Shown: piece after piece, positions 1 through 8,057 of the stretch | Layout of the letters: every line of letters starts with the position of its first letter | Position numbering within the stretch: position 1 is the first letter of the stretch | From: Solitalea agri | GTDB lineage: Bacteria; Bacteroidota; Bacteroidia; Sphingobacteriales; Sphingobacteriaceae | NCBI RefSeq assembly: GCF_023914155.1 | Contig: NZ_JAMWYS010000009.1 | Coordinates: 1 to 64,000 of the forward strand | Length of the DNA stretch: 64,000 nucleotides | Direction of reading: 5' to 3' | Notes under the pieces: model-generated | What the model was told of the DNA's origin: nothing | Databases searched by the model: none | What the model saw: only the letters and a program-made list of their open reading frames with translations | Translations under genes and position numbers: made by a program

Positions 1-29
1 AGAGGGCTTTCTGGCCCTCTTTTTCTTTC
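1..29 (+). terminator. Intrinsic terminator of a gene left of the window
   Basis: A 7-bp stem (agagggc at 1-7 with gccctct at 14-20) is followed by a T-rich tail. It would end a plus-strand transcript that starts outside the window. Confidence 0.6.
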
Positions 30-72
30 AACAAATCCTGCTTTAACTTGTTGATAACCCCTGAAAATAGAG

Positions 73-106
73 AGAGGCCGTCCCTTTTGAGACAGCCTCT
101 TTCTTG
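73..106. terminator. Hairpin, possible terminator
   Basis: An interrupted stem: agaggc pairs with gcctct, with gtc/gac pairing inside, followed by tttctt. It may be a second terminator for the leftward-lying gene or a relic of a repeat end. Confidence 0.4.
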
Positions 107-268
107 TTTATATCCATATTTCTTTCTTAAAAAGCTTGATAGTAAAAAACGTTATTTTTAAAATTAGACCGATATTCTTCTAAGTAAGTTAATAACAAAG
201 AATCATCCTTTACAACAAAGTAGATAAATTCTGTTTTTCATAATCAATTACAAAAGCTTGTAAAATAA
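107..268. other. AT-rich intergenic stretch with no gene
   Basis: No credible reading frame, RNA gene or repeat was seen between the two hairpins here. Confidence 0.5.
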
Positions 269-301
269 CAAAAGTGAGAAATCATATGACTCTCACTTTT
301 G
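264..301 (-). terminator. Terminator of the beta-helix lipoprotein gene
   Basis: An 11-bp perfect stem (caaaagtgaga at 269-279 with tctcacttttg at 291-301). On the minus strand it is followed by a T-rich tail. It sits just after the stop codon at 337. Confidence 0.7.
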
Positions 302-336
302 CGATTAATATTAAATCTTACTCTTTCGAGTATCTA

Positions 337-1701
337 TTAATAAGTAGTTGCTTGTGGGTTAAAGTTAGCCCAACCAGAAGTCCAGTTAGTAGTATCAAAA
401 GCACCTTTGTAATTTACCTGCGTAAAGAAACTGTCTAAACCTGTAAAGCTAGCACCTGTTTTAGCAACAGAGGCTGATTTTAGCAAGAAGTTAGGAGCAG
501 TTTGGTTAAATGCATCTTCAATACCTGCGTCTGCGGCTGCAGTAAGAGCAGTATTACCTAAAAGAGCCAATGCTGAAGCTAATGCTGCATCATCAACGTA
601 AGTTGCAGCAGTTGTGCTTTTTACCCCGTAAGGCTTAGCAATACCAAATACCAGGTTATTTTTGAATTCAGATGAACCATCTTTTAATGAAGCTGCAGTA
701 TTATCACTTTCAATTATAACACCAGTAGTTGCAAAACCGGTAATAACCGAGTTACGAACAACTAATTTAGAGCTTCTTCTCCAGTGGTTACCAGCTGCGT
801 GGTGAGTATTTGCAGTAGAGTTAGCACCAATTAAAGTCATGTTTGAAATTACAGGACGGGTAAGTGGAGCATTGGTAGTACCGTTAGCATCATTATCAGA
901 TTCGATACCGTTTGATGCACCGGTGCCAGCGTTATCGGCATATGCGGGGTCTTGTTGAGCAACGATAAATTGAAGTTTTCCTGAGAAACCATTATCAAAA
1001 TCGAAGTTATCATCAGTAGCGTGAACTGAAACTAAATATTTAGCATTTACAGTTCCACCAAAAAACTCGAAACTATCATCACCTGAAAATGAAACCTGGA
1101 TGTGTTCTAATGTGGTACCAGAACCTACACCACCGCAAGTTAATCCATTAATCTCGTTTCCAGGCTGGAACGCAATCCCAGGATATTCGATACGAACATA
1201 TTTTAATGAACCTGAATTGTCGGCAGCATCTGAACCTCCGTATTTACCATCTCCAGTCACATTATCAACACCACCTTCAATAATACCTTCTCCACCAGTA
1301 ATATTGATAGGAGCTTTACCTAATAAAATAATTCCTCCCCAATCACCAGGAGCACGTTGTCCGGCAGGTTGAGAAGATGTAAATACAATTGGATCTGATT
1401 CAGTACCATTAGCAACTAATTTACCACCGCGAGTTACGATGATTGTTGCTTTAGAATCTTTATCACCTTTAATAACTGACCCTGGCTCGAAAGTAACGGT
1501 TGCGCCATTCTTAATATATACAAAGCCTTTCAAAACATATGATCCACGTTTATAAGTAATGCTCTGAGTAATTTCGCCAGTAATTTCCTGATTAACGATA
1601 GGTGGTTCAGGAGTAGGATCGTCATTACTACTACTACATGAAGCAAAACCTAATGCTCCAATACCTAATGTTAAAATCGCTAATAAATGTTTCTTTTTCA
1701 T
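337..1701 (-). CDS. Outer-membrane lipoprotein with beta-helix-like repeats, function unknown
   Basis: The protein has 454 residues from the chosen start. A short basic N-terminus and hydrophobic stretch end at a lipobox (GFASC), followed by an acidic, proline-rich linker, so it is predicted to be a lipoprotein. The rest is rich in Gly, Asn and Ser with short beta-strand repeats such as GSVIKGDKDSKATIIV and GGVGSGTTLEHIQVSF, as in right-handed beta-helix proteins. Relatives are often mislabelled multidrug transporters; nothing here supports that. The frame opens at 1737, but that start lies upstream of the TAnnTTTG promoter box at 1723-1730, and only the ATG at 1701 gives a proper signal peptide. 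It lies downstream of a TonB receptor gene on the same strand, separated by a terminator. It may be the receptor's surface partner, which is inference. Confidence 0.75.
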   Translation of the reverse strand: MKKKHLLAILTLGIGALGFASCSSSNDDPTPEPPIVNQEITGEITQSITYKRGSYVLKGFVYIKNGATVTFEPGSVIKGDKDSKATIIVTRGGKLVANGTESDPIVFTSSQPAGQRAPGDWGGIILLGKAPINITGGEGIIEGGVDNVTGDGKYGGSDAADNSGSLKYVRIEYPGIAFQPGNEINGLTCGGVGSGTTLEHIQVSFSGDDSFEFFGGTVNAKYLVSVHATDDNFDFDNGFSGKLQFIVAQQDPAYADNAGTGASNGIESDNDANGTTNAPLTRPVISNMTLIGANSTANTHHAAGNHWRRSSKLVVRNSVITGFATTGVIIESDNTAASLKDGSSEFKNNLVFGIAKPYGVKSTTAATYVDDAALASALALLGNTALTAAADAGIEDAFNQTAPNFLLKSASVAKTGASFTGLDSFFTQVNYKGAFDTTNWTSGWANFNPQATTY

Positions 1702-1722
1702 TTTGCTTCTTTGAATTTGATA

Positions 1723-1730
1723 CAAACATA
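1723..1730 (-). promoter_or_regulatory. Bacteroidota -7 promoter box (TATGTTTG)
   Basis: Matches TAnnTTTG on the minus strand, about 22 bases before the ATG at 1701. No clear TTTG -33 box was found. It argues for a separate transcript for the lipoprotein gene. Confidence 0.5.
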
Positions 1731-1830
1731 GAGTCAAGCTGTTACCTAAATGTTAAGCATTGATTATATGTAAAGCATCCTTTCGTTAACAATTTGTTAA
1801 GCAATAACACCTCTTATTCTTTTGGTTAAT

Positions 1831-1857
1831 AAAAAAAGGGCCGAATACTTCGGCCCC
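1831..1857 (-). terminator. Terminator after the TonB receptor gene
   Basis: An 8-bp stem, gggccgaa with ttcggccc, and a 3-base loop. On the minus strand it is followed by seven T. It separates the receptor from the lipoprotein gene. Confidence 0.85.
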
Positions 1858-1891
1858 AATTACAATCAAAAAATAGTGGTAAAAGTGATTG

Positions 1892-4702
1892 TTATTTAAA
1901 GGTATATGAAAAGGCCAAGGAGAAACTTCTGCCAAAAACTGAGGACCCAATAACATTGTCCGACTTATCAAATGACTTACTTTTATTAACATCTTGATAG
2001 AATGAGGCTTTCTGATTCAATAAATCCGAAGCTGTTAGTTTTAATTCAGCATTACTCTTAAATAGTTTTTTGCTAACCTGAAAATCAACTACATCGCGAG
2101 TATTCTCATAAACATCTTCATACTCACCCGGAACACCCACTTCGTTAATCCGTCTGCCTATTCGATTATACATCAAGCTCATATTTAATGAATTTTCCAT
2201 TCCACTAAATTGCAAGCCGGCATTGATCAGATACGGTGATTGACCCTGAAGCGGACGACTTCCTATTATATTACGTTTCGAATCGAGTACATCAACTTTG
2301 GAATCAATTAAAGAAGCATTAGCAAATACGATAAAATTATGGGCCCAAGCCGCTTTCGAAATGAAAGTAAGATCTTTACGAATTTCGGCTTCTATACCGT
2401 AGTTAACTGCTTTATCAACATTTTGAAAGCTGCGTGCACGGTTCACCCCACTTAATCCTGGCACAACCACCTGCTCTATAGGATTTGCAAACCCTTTATA
2501 GAATCCTGAAATGGATAATACTTGTCCTGCAGATGGATACCACTCGTACTTCACATCAACGTTATTGATATTACTTGAAGTAAGATTCGGATTACCATAA
2601 ATAGTGGTAGATATTGAGAAATCATAAAAAGAGAAAGGCGATACTTCTCTGAACTCTGGACGAGAAACTGTTCTTGAATAAGCTAAACGTGCGTTTGATT
2701 TATCATTTACCTTATAAGTCAAATTTGCCGATGGCAATAAATCAAACTTAGATAAATCATATTGTTGAGCATGCAGATTATCAATAGTACGGGTTTTTAA
2801 GCTTTGATTATAAGCTTCTGTGCGTAATCCCCATACCAATCTTACCTTTTTTGAAAGATTATTGTCGAACATAAGGTACCCTGCATTTAAATTAGCATCA
2901 GCAGCATATTTATAGGTTCCATTAATAAGTTCGCCTAATTGAAATCCTCCCGGACGAATATTGGCATCATCAAAAATTTGATCCTGTGGTAAAGAAAGCA
3001 GATTGTACTCAAATCCGTTGGAAGTTATATAACCAAGTACTCTTGAAGAAAAATCACGTTGCTTATAATAGCCCATGTAACCGAACTTCAGCAAACTTTT
3101 ATTCTTAAGGAATGTAAAAGGAACGGATATATAGCCGTTTGCACCATAAACATCATCTTTTAAATCAGAATAAAACTTCCCTCCATAGTTTGGAGATGGA
3201 GAACCTCCTACACTGGCAGTATATGGTACCGAAGGATCATCAACATCCTCTAAAGGCTTAGAGTATAGCATTCGGCGCAGGTCAGGCTCCGACCGACGAG
3301 CATTGGTATAGTTTAGGTTCCAATCTAATTTAATATTACTCGCACCTACTAAATGCTCGCCTTCAAGTTGAGAAGACCAAAATCCCTTTTGTGACGTATA
3401 TTCAGTATTTCCAAGAACTGAAGAAGGAGTACCATCATAATTTGCACCTGTTCGATCAGTATGTGCGTTATCAAGATTTCTGTTGTAGAAATTCTTTAAA
3501 GAAATTTTATTGTCCTTATAAGTATAAGCAAGGTTAAAAATACCACCTAAAGCTGATGAGTATTTAAATTGGTCATCGTTATAATTGTAAACCTGACCAA
3601 TATTATCATAATCACCGCGTCCGGTAGTTGTTAAATTTTCCTGATAACGATACGACAAAGAAAACACTGAACCCAGAATAGAGTTATTCTTAAACTTCTT
3701 GTTATTACCCAAAGTAAATTGCAAACCTGTAGAAGGAATACCATTTCCTTGGTTAAGCACCCCCCAATCATTCTGAAGGTCGCGACCAAATTGATAGCGC
3801 TGTTCATTGCTATAGCTTGAATTTACTTGCGAAGGAATTGTTGAAGGCAGCTCTCTGGTTCCATCTTCAATAGTTAACCAATCAAACTTACCCTTCTTAC
3901 TTCCTTTAAAAGGTTTAAAGGTTGATTGAGAATTAAACCCAGTTCCTAAGTTAATGGTAATGAAGTTTTCATCCGGAATGTCCTTGGTGGTAATTTGAAC
4001 AATACCGCCAGCAAAATCACCAGGCATATCAGGAGAAGCCGTTTTATTGATCATTACATTTTCAACCAAATTTGAAGGAATTGCATCAAATGAGAAAGCT
4101 TTTCTATCAGGCTCTGTACTTAACATTAACGAATTATTAAGGGTTGTAACGTTATAACGATCATTTAAACCACGAACAATAACAAACTTATTATCCTGAA
4201 CGCTTGTTCCACTTACTCGTTTTAAAACATCACTGGTACTTTTATCAGGAGTCTTTTTTATAATCTCAGCCGAAATACCATCTGAAATGCTGATGTTATT
4301 CTTCTGTAATGAATAAAGCGCGTTTACAGTTTCTTTTTTATATGATGAAGTTACCACTACCTCACCAAGTTCTGTAGCGGCATCATCCATCACCACGTTA
4401 AGCTCGGTTACTTTACCAGCTTTAACTTCAACTTCAGCAACTGTTTTTGTTTTATAACTGATGTATTTAAATTCCAGGGTATATGTGCCCGGAGCCAAAC
4501 TTAACTCATAACGGCCATCAACATTCGTGGGTGCAACTTTCTGAGAACCTTTAACCACTACCGGTAAACCTGCAATAGGTTCGTTAAAGCTTTTATCACT
4601 AACCTTACCAATAATTTTACCGTTTTGCGCCCATGCACTAATTGCAGTGAGCATTATCAAAGTCATCGAAAGGAAAATCTTTGAAATGGAGAATTTTTTC
4701 AC
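1892..4702 (-). CDS. TonB-dependent outer-membrane receptor with CarboxypepD_reg domain
   Basis: The protein has 936 residues. The signal peptide ends at AWAQ. Residues about 27-110 form a carboxypeptidase-regulatory-like domain (GKVSDKSFNEPIAGLPVVVKG). A plug domain follows at about 130-240 (FVIVRGLNDRYNVTTLNNS, and DFAGGIVQITTKD). The rest is a 22-strand-type barrel ending in the aromatic motif SYTFK. It would import a large ligand across the outer membrane using TonB energy. The substrate cannot be told: there is no SusD partner, and the next gene downstream is a beta-helix lipoprotein beyond a terminator. The plug motif resembles receptors often annotated as outer membrane beta-barrel family proteins. 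Confidence 0.9.
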   Translation of the reverse strand: MKKFSISKIFLSMTLIMLTAISAWAQNGKIIGKVSDKSFNEPIAGLPVVVKGSQKVAPTNVDGRYELSLAPGTYTLEFKYISYKTKTVAEVEVKAGKVTELNVVMDDAATELGEVVVTSSYKKETVNALYSLQKNNISISDGISAEIIKKTPDKSTSDVLKRVSGTSVQDNKFVIVRGLNDRYNVTTLNNSLMLSTEPDRKAFSFDAIPSNLVENVMINKTASPDMPGDFAGGIVQITTKDIPDENFITINLGTGFNSQSTFKPFKGSKKGKFDWLTIEDGTRELPSTIPSQVNSSYSNEQRYQFGRDLQNDWGVLNQGNGIPSTGLQFTLGNNKKFKNNSILGSVFSLSYRYQENLTTTGRGDYDNIGQVYNYNDDQFKYSSALGGIFNLAYTYKDNKISLKNFYNRNLDNAHTDRTGANYDGTPSSVLGNTEYTSQKGFWSSQLEGEHLVGASNIKLDWNLNYTNARRSEPDLRRMLYSKPLEDVDDPSVPYTASVGGSPSPNYGGKFYSDLKDDVYGANGYISVPFTFLKNKSLLKFGYMGYYKQRDFSSRVLGYITSNGFEYNLLSLPQDQIFDDANIRPGGFQLGELINGTYKYAADANLNAGYLMFDNNLSKKVRLVWGLRTEAYNQSLKTRTIDNLHAQQYDLSKFDLLPSANLTYKVNDKSNARLAYSRTVSRPEFREVSPFSFYDFSISTTIYGNPNLTSSNINNVDVKYEWYPSAGQVLSISGFYKGFANPIEQVVVPGLSGVNRARSFQNVDKAVNYGIEAEIRKDLTFISKAAWAHNFIVFANASLIDSKVDVLDSKRNIIGSRPLQGQSPYLINAGLQFSGMENSLNMSLMYNRIGRRINEVGVPGEYEDVYENTRDVVDFQVSKKLFKSNAELKLTASDLLNQKASFYQDVNKSKSFDKSDNVIGSSVFGRSFSLAFSYTFK

Positions 4703-4725
4703 TTTTACCTAATTTTTGTTTGAGG

Positions 4726-4733
4726 CAAAAGTA
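4726..4733 (-). promoter_or_regulatory. -7 promoter box (TACTTTTG) for the TonB receptor
   Basis: An exact TAnnTTTG match on the minus strand, 23 bases upstream of the ATG at 4702. The -33 element is not clear. Confidence 0.5.
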
Positions 4734-4977
4734 TATGGGGCACATTAAGCTGATGTTAACTATCAATTAACCTTGTTTTACTTATTGGTTACATCAATGT
4801 TAAGTGAAATCAAAAAACAACTACAAACAATTAACTGTCAGCATTTTAAATAATAATGAAAAATTATACAATTATTAACTCAAGTTTTATTTATTGTATT
4901 TAACAGTACATTTTAAGTTAACGTTCTAATAAAATGAGGTCAGTAACGCATAAAGCCACGCCAAGAAAGTATTAAAC
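4734..4977. other. AT-rich intergenic region with no gene
   Basis: Upstream of the TonB receptor gene. Nothing coding was seen. It probably holds the receptor's -33 element and regulatory sites, which could not be identified. Confidence 0.4.
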
Positions 4978-5025
4978 AAAAGGATAATCAGGTTTCAATA
5001 ATTATTGAAACCTGATTATCCTTTT
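4978..5025 (-). terminator. 48-base perfect palindrome, terminator of the DUF962 gene
   Basis: Bases 4978-5025 read identically on both strands. The halves begin aaaaggataatcaggtttca and meet at an AT centre. On the minus strand the arm ends in TTTT, 23 bases after the stop codon at 5048. Confidence 0.75.
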
Positions 5026-5047
5026 ATATTCCTTGCGAGATTTATAA

Positions 5048-5542
5048 CTAGTAAGCTATGCCCAATTTTTTAAATATGAAATGGAGCAACCAGATAGGGC
5101 CTATCAATAAAAACTTAACATCATCTAAAAACGAAGGCTTTTTACCTTCAATTTTATGACCGATAAATTGGAATATCCATGAAACTACAAAAATAGCTGC
5201 GCAAATAATGGCCAAGCCCGACAAACCAATTTGTTGCTCAATAAATACATATAAAGCCGAAAAAGCACCTATAATCACCACCATTACCAAGGCTAGTGGC
5301 TGCGACAAGCGCCAATAATAATACAATGAGAACGCTATCAAAAAACTTGCCCAGTTCAAAAACTTATAGTCCCATGGAACAGGTATACTCCATAATAAAC
5401 CAATCAAACTAAACATAATTAATGGGACACAGATCCAGTGAATGAGTTTATTGGTTTTATTCTGATGACTTTCAGCATACTTATCGAAATACTGATCGAC
5501 TAACTTTGGAGCGTTTGCAGTTGATTTTGAGGTTGCGGCCAT
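5048..5542 (-). CDS. Mpo1-like (DUF962) membrane protein
   Basis: The protein has 164 residues, with about four transmembrane segments after a soluble N-terminus. Family signatures visible are SHQNKTNKLIHWICVPLI near residue 25 and QFIGHKIEGKKPSFLDDVKF near residue 125. The conserved histidines in both are those proposed to bind iron in yeast Mpo1, a dioxygenase of 2-hydroxy fatty acids in phytosphingosine breakdown. Sphingolipids are known in Sphingobacteria, so a lipid role is plausible but inferred. The gene is monocistronic, with a terminator on each side. Confidence 0.85.
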   Translation of the reverse strand: MAATSKSTANAPKLVDQYFDKYAESHQNKTNKLIHWICVPLIMFSLIGLLWSIPVPWDYKFLNWASFLIAFSLYYYWRLSQPLALVMVVIIGAFSALYVFIEQQIGLSGLAIICAAIFVVSWIFQFIGHKIEGKKPSFLDDVKFLLIGPIWLLHFIFKKLGIAY

Positions 5543-5616
5543 CTTCTAAAATTGGTTGTTTTATTAATGATTGGTTAAACATTTATAGCATCCTAATTTA
5601 ATATAATTCTGTAAAT

Positions 5617-5653
5617 AACAATAAGGCCCGACAAATTGCCGGGCCTTATTGTT
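5617..5653 (-). terminator. Terminator of rny
   Basis: A 14-bp perfect stem, aacaataaggcccg with cgggccttattgtt, and a 9-base loop, about 27 bases after the rny stop. Confidence 0.8.
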
Positions 5654-5679
5654 ATAACTGATTAAACTAAGTCTTAATT

Positions 5680-7233
5680 CTATTTTGCGTATGCCACCGA
5701 ACGGCTTTCGCGGATAACAGTAACTTTAATCTGACCCGGATAAGTCATTTCGGTTTGAATACGAGTTGACAAATCAAATGCTAGTGTTTCAGCCTGTTGA
5801 TCTGAGATCTTATCACAATCAACAACTACACGTAGCTCACGTCCAGCCTGAATAGCGAACGTTTTTTCAACACCAGGATATGATAAAGCAAGGTTTTCAA
5901 GATCGTGAAGACGCTTAATATAGCTTTCAACTACTTCGCGACGAGCTCCCGGACGAGCACCTGAAATGGCATCACAAACCTGAATAATTGGTGAGATAAT
6001 GCTGGTCATCTCCACTTCGTCGTGGTGAGCTCCAATAGCATTACAAACATCAGGATGTTCTTTAAATTTCTCAGCCAGTTGCATACCTAATAATGCGTGA
6101 GGGATCTCCGGATTATCTTCTGGTACTTTACCAATATCATGTAAAAGTCCGGCACGTTTAGCCAACTTAACATTTAGACCTAGTTCAGCAGCCATGGTAG
6201 CGCAAAGATTTGCCACCTCACGTGAGTGCTGTAACAAATTCTGACCGTAAGATGAACGGTAGCGCATACGACCCACCATACGAATCAATTCCGGGTGAAG
6301 GCCATGAATTCCTAAATCAATAACAGTACGTTCGCCGATTTCCACAATCTCGTCTTCCAATTGCTTTTTAGTTTTGGCAACCACTTCTTCAATACGAGCC
6401 GGGTGAATACGACCATCGGTTACCAACCGGTGTAACGACAGGCGGGCAATTTCTCTGCGAACAGGGTCGAAACAAGAAAGGATAATTGCTTCGGGGGTAT
6501 CGTCAACAATGATCTCAACGCCTGTAACAGCTTCCAAGGCACGAATATTACGGCCTTCGCGACCAATAATACGACCTTTTATCTCATCACTTTCAATATT
6601 AAAAATTGAAACAGTATTCTCAATTGCAGCCTCGGTAGCGGTACGTTGAATAGTTTGAACAACGATCTTTTTAGCTTCTTTGGTAGCAGTTAGTTTAGCG
6701 TCTTCAATTACATCTTTAATTGAAGCCATAGCCTGCGACTTTGCTTCATCCTTTAACTGCTCTACCAACTGTTCTTTAGCCTCAGCAGCTGTTAAACCAG
6801 CAACCTTCTCTAGTTGAGAAACATGATCATTCTTAAGCTCTTCAACCTCTTTTTTCTTGCCCTCAACAATCTCTAACTGCTTGGTCAAATTTTGCTTTAC
6901 CGCTTCCAACTCCTGGTCTTTGCGATTAAGGTTTTCAATTTTCTGATTAAGCGATTGCTCTTTTTGTTTCAAAGAGTTATCTCTCTGTGCCGCAACCTGA
7001 TTCTTCTGATTGATTTCCTTTTCATGTTCGGCTTTAAGCTGAAGGAACCTCTCTTTTGCCTCCAATAATCTATCCTTTTTAAGGATTTCAGCCTGCGCTT
7101 CTGCTTCTTTCAGGAATTGTTTAGCCTTATTTTTGGCCATCACTTCCTGGCTTTTGAATAGCCGACGTAACAAAAACCGGTCGATTCCGATACCTGCTAC
7201 TAGCGCCAATACTGCATATAAAATAATATCCAT
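5680..7233 (-). CDS. rny: Ribonuclease Y
   Basis: The protein has 517 residues, close to the family's usual size. It is a membrane-anchored endoribonuclease that starts mRNA decay. One N-terminal membrane helix (about 3-19) is followed by a long charged coiled coil (about 30-200). The KH domain carries [12 protein letters not shown] at 220-231. The HD domain has the metal-binding pair in [10 protein letters not shown] (His365, Asp366), and the conserved C-terminal domain follows. The gene lies behind zapA, with a structured RNA candidate in the 128-base gap. Confidence 0.97.
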   Translation of the reverse strand: MDIILYAVLALVAGIGIDRFLLRRLFKSQEVMAKNKAKQFLKEAEAQAEILKKDRLLEAKERFLQLKAEHEKEINQKNQVAAQRDNSLKQKEQSLNQKIENLNRKDQELEAVKQNLTKQLEIVEGKKKEVEELKNDHVSQLEKVAGLTAAEAKEQLVEQLKDEAKSQAMASIKDVIEDAKLTATKEAKKIVVQTIQRTATEAAIENTVSIFNIESDEIKGRIIGREGRNIRALEAVTGVEIIVDDTPEAIILSCFDPVRREIARLSLHRLVTDGRIHPARIEEVVAKTKKQLEDEIVEIGERTVIDLGIHGLHPELIRMVGRMRYRSSYGQNLLQHSREVANLCATMAAELGLNVKLAKRAGLLHDIGKVPEDNPEIPHALLGMQLAEKFKEHPDVCNAIGAHHDEVEMTSIISPIIQVCDAISGARPGARREVVESYIKRLHDLENLALSYPGVEKTFAIQAGRELRVVVDCDKISDQQAETLAFDLSTRIQTEMTYPGQIKVTVIRESRSVAYAK

Positions 7234-7240
7234 TCTACTT

Positions 7241-7345
7241 TTAAAATAAAAAACCGCAACTAAAACTATATAAACACTTTACAGGAAATTACACCTGGCC
7301 AAACAAAAAGTGATTATATAAATTTAACTGCGGTTAAACCTATTT
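7241..7345 (-). ncRNA. Candidate 6S-like RNA (long imperfect hairpin) between zapA and rny
   Basis: On the minus strand the gap folds into one long hairpin. AACCGCA (7329-7335) pairs with TGCGGTT (7252-7258). After an internal loop, TATATAA-CACTTT pairs with AAAGTG-TTATATA, and a terminal CAGG/CCTG stem closes the loop. The 3' end runs into TTTTTTATTTT, like a terminator. A rod of about 90-100 nt with a central open loop fits the general shape of 6S RNA and the size of the 6S-Flavo motif described for Bacteroidetes. In gammaproteobacteria ssrS lies directly downstream of zapA, as here. It could instead be a terminator or the rny leader. No promoter was identified. Confidence 0.45.
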
Positions 7346-7361
7346 TTAGTCGCTCGAAAAA

Positions 7362-7655
7362 TTACTGACTTGATAAAAACTGTGACAGCTGATGGTCTAA
7401 TTCAGCTACTTTTTCAGAGATGCCATTATCCTCAATTAAGTTTTTACCATCGAACTTTAGTGCAGCTGTTGCATAATGCAACACACACATCGATAGTAAA
7501 TCTTGCTTGTCACTAACCTCATAATTCTGCATCAGCATTTTTATGCGGTCATTGATTTCTTTAGCGGCCTTTCTCACAGTTTCCTCTTCCGAAGCGTTAA
7601 TTCGCAACGGATAAACCCTATCGGCAATATTTATTTTAATGGAAATTTCTCCCAT
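7362..7655 (-). CDS. zapA: Cell division protein ZapA
   Basis: The protein has 97 residues. The N-terminal beta-strand segment (ISIKINIADRVYPLRINASE) and helix EETVRKAAKEINDRI are typical of ZapA, which binds and cross-links FtsZ filaments at the division site. The C-terminal half is helical. The gene is 20 bases downstream of the coiled-coil gene at 7676-7966 and is probably co-transcribed with it. Confidence 0.92.
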   Translation of the reverse strand: MGEISIKINIADRVYPLRINASEEETVRKAAKEINDRIKMLMQNYEVSDKQDLLSMCVLHYATAALKFDGKNLIEDNGISEKVAELDHQLSQFLSSQ

Positions 7656-7675
7656 TTGAGCATTAAATCACGAGT

Positions 7676-7966
7676 TTATTTAGCCAAAAGTGCTATGCAC
7701 CTGTCTATTTCTTTCGCAAATTCGTTAATTTTTTGTTGGATGTCAAGAGCCTTTTCGCTACCGCCTGATATAGAAGCAGCTAAACGGGCAACTTTTACCC
7801 TGTCTTCCAACTCCAAAATTTGAACTTTCCGGCCTTCTGATTCTACCTTAACCTGTTCCAGCTCTTCAATCAACAATGCATGTTGCTGCTGAAGTTTTGC
7901 ATGCATCACCATTAGTTTCTGCATCTTTTGCTGGAGTTGTTCAAGTGTTTTTACCAGATCAGCCAT
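7676..7966 (-). CDS. Small coiled-coil protein next to zapA
   Basis: The protein has 96 residues, nearly all heptad-type coiled coil (KTLEQLQQKMQKLMVMHAKL), plus a C-terminal helix ending DRCIALLAK. No enzymatic motif was seen. The length and the position directly before zapA suggest a ZapB-like division partner, but this is inference. It lies between pheT and zapA on the same strand. Confidence 0.8.
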   Translation of the reverse strand: MADLVKTLEQLQQKMQKLMVMHAKLQQQHALLIEELEQVKVESEGRKVQILELEDRVKVARLAASISGGSEKALDIQQKINEFAKEIDRCIALLAK

Positions 7967-8057
7967 TTATTTTTGGTTAATGGTTTGTAGTTAACTGCTA
8001 ATTAACTCACACCCTAAATATATAAATGAGATTACTAATAACTAATAACCAACAAAC

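Noticed and set aside
73-106. A possible insertion-sequence end (words gagacagcctc)
   Set aside because: Similar words occur at some IS ends, but there is no transposase, partner end or target duplication in the window. It is kept only as a hairpin.
1702-1737. An earlier start for the beta-helix lipoprotein
   Set aside because: It lies upstream of the -7 box at 1723-1730 and would place 12 extra residues before the signal peptide.
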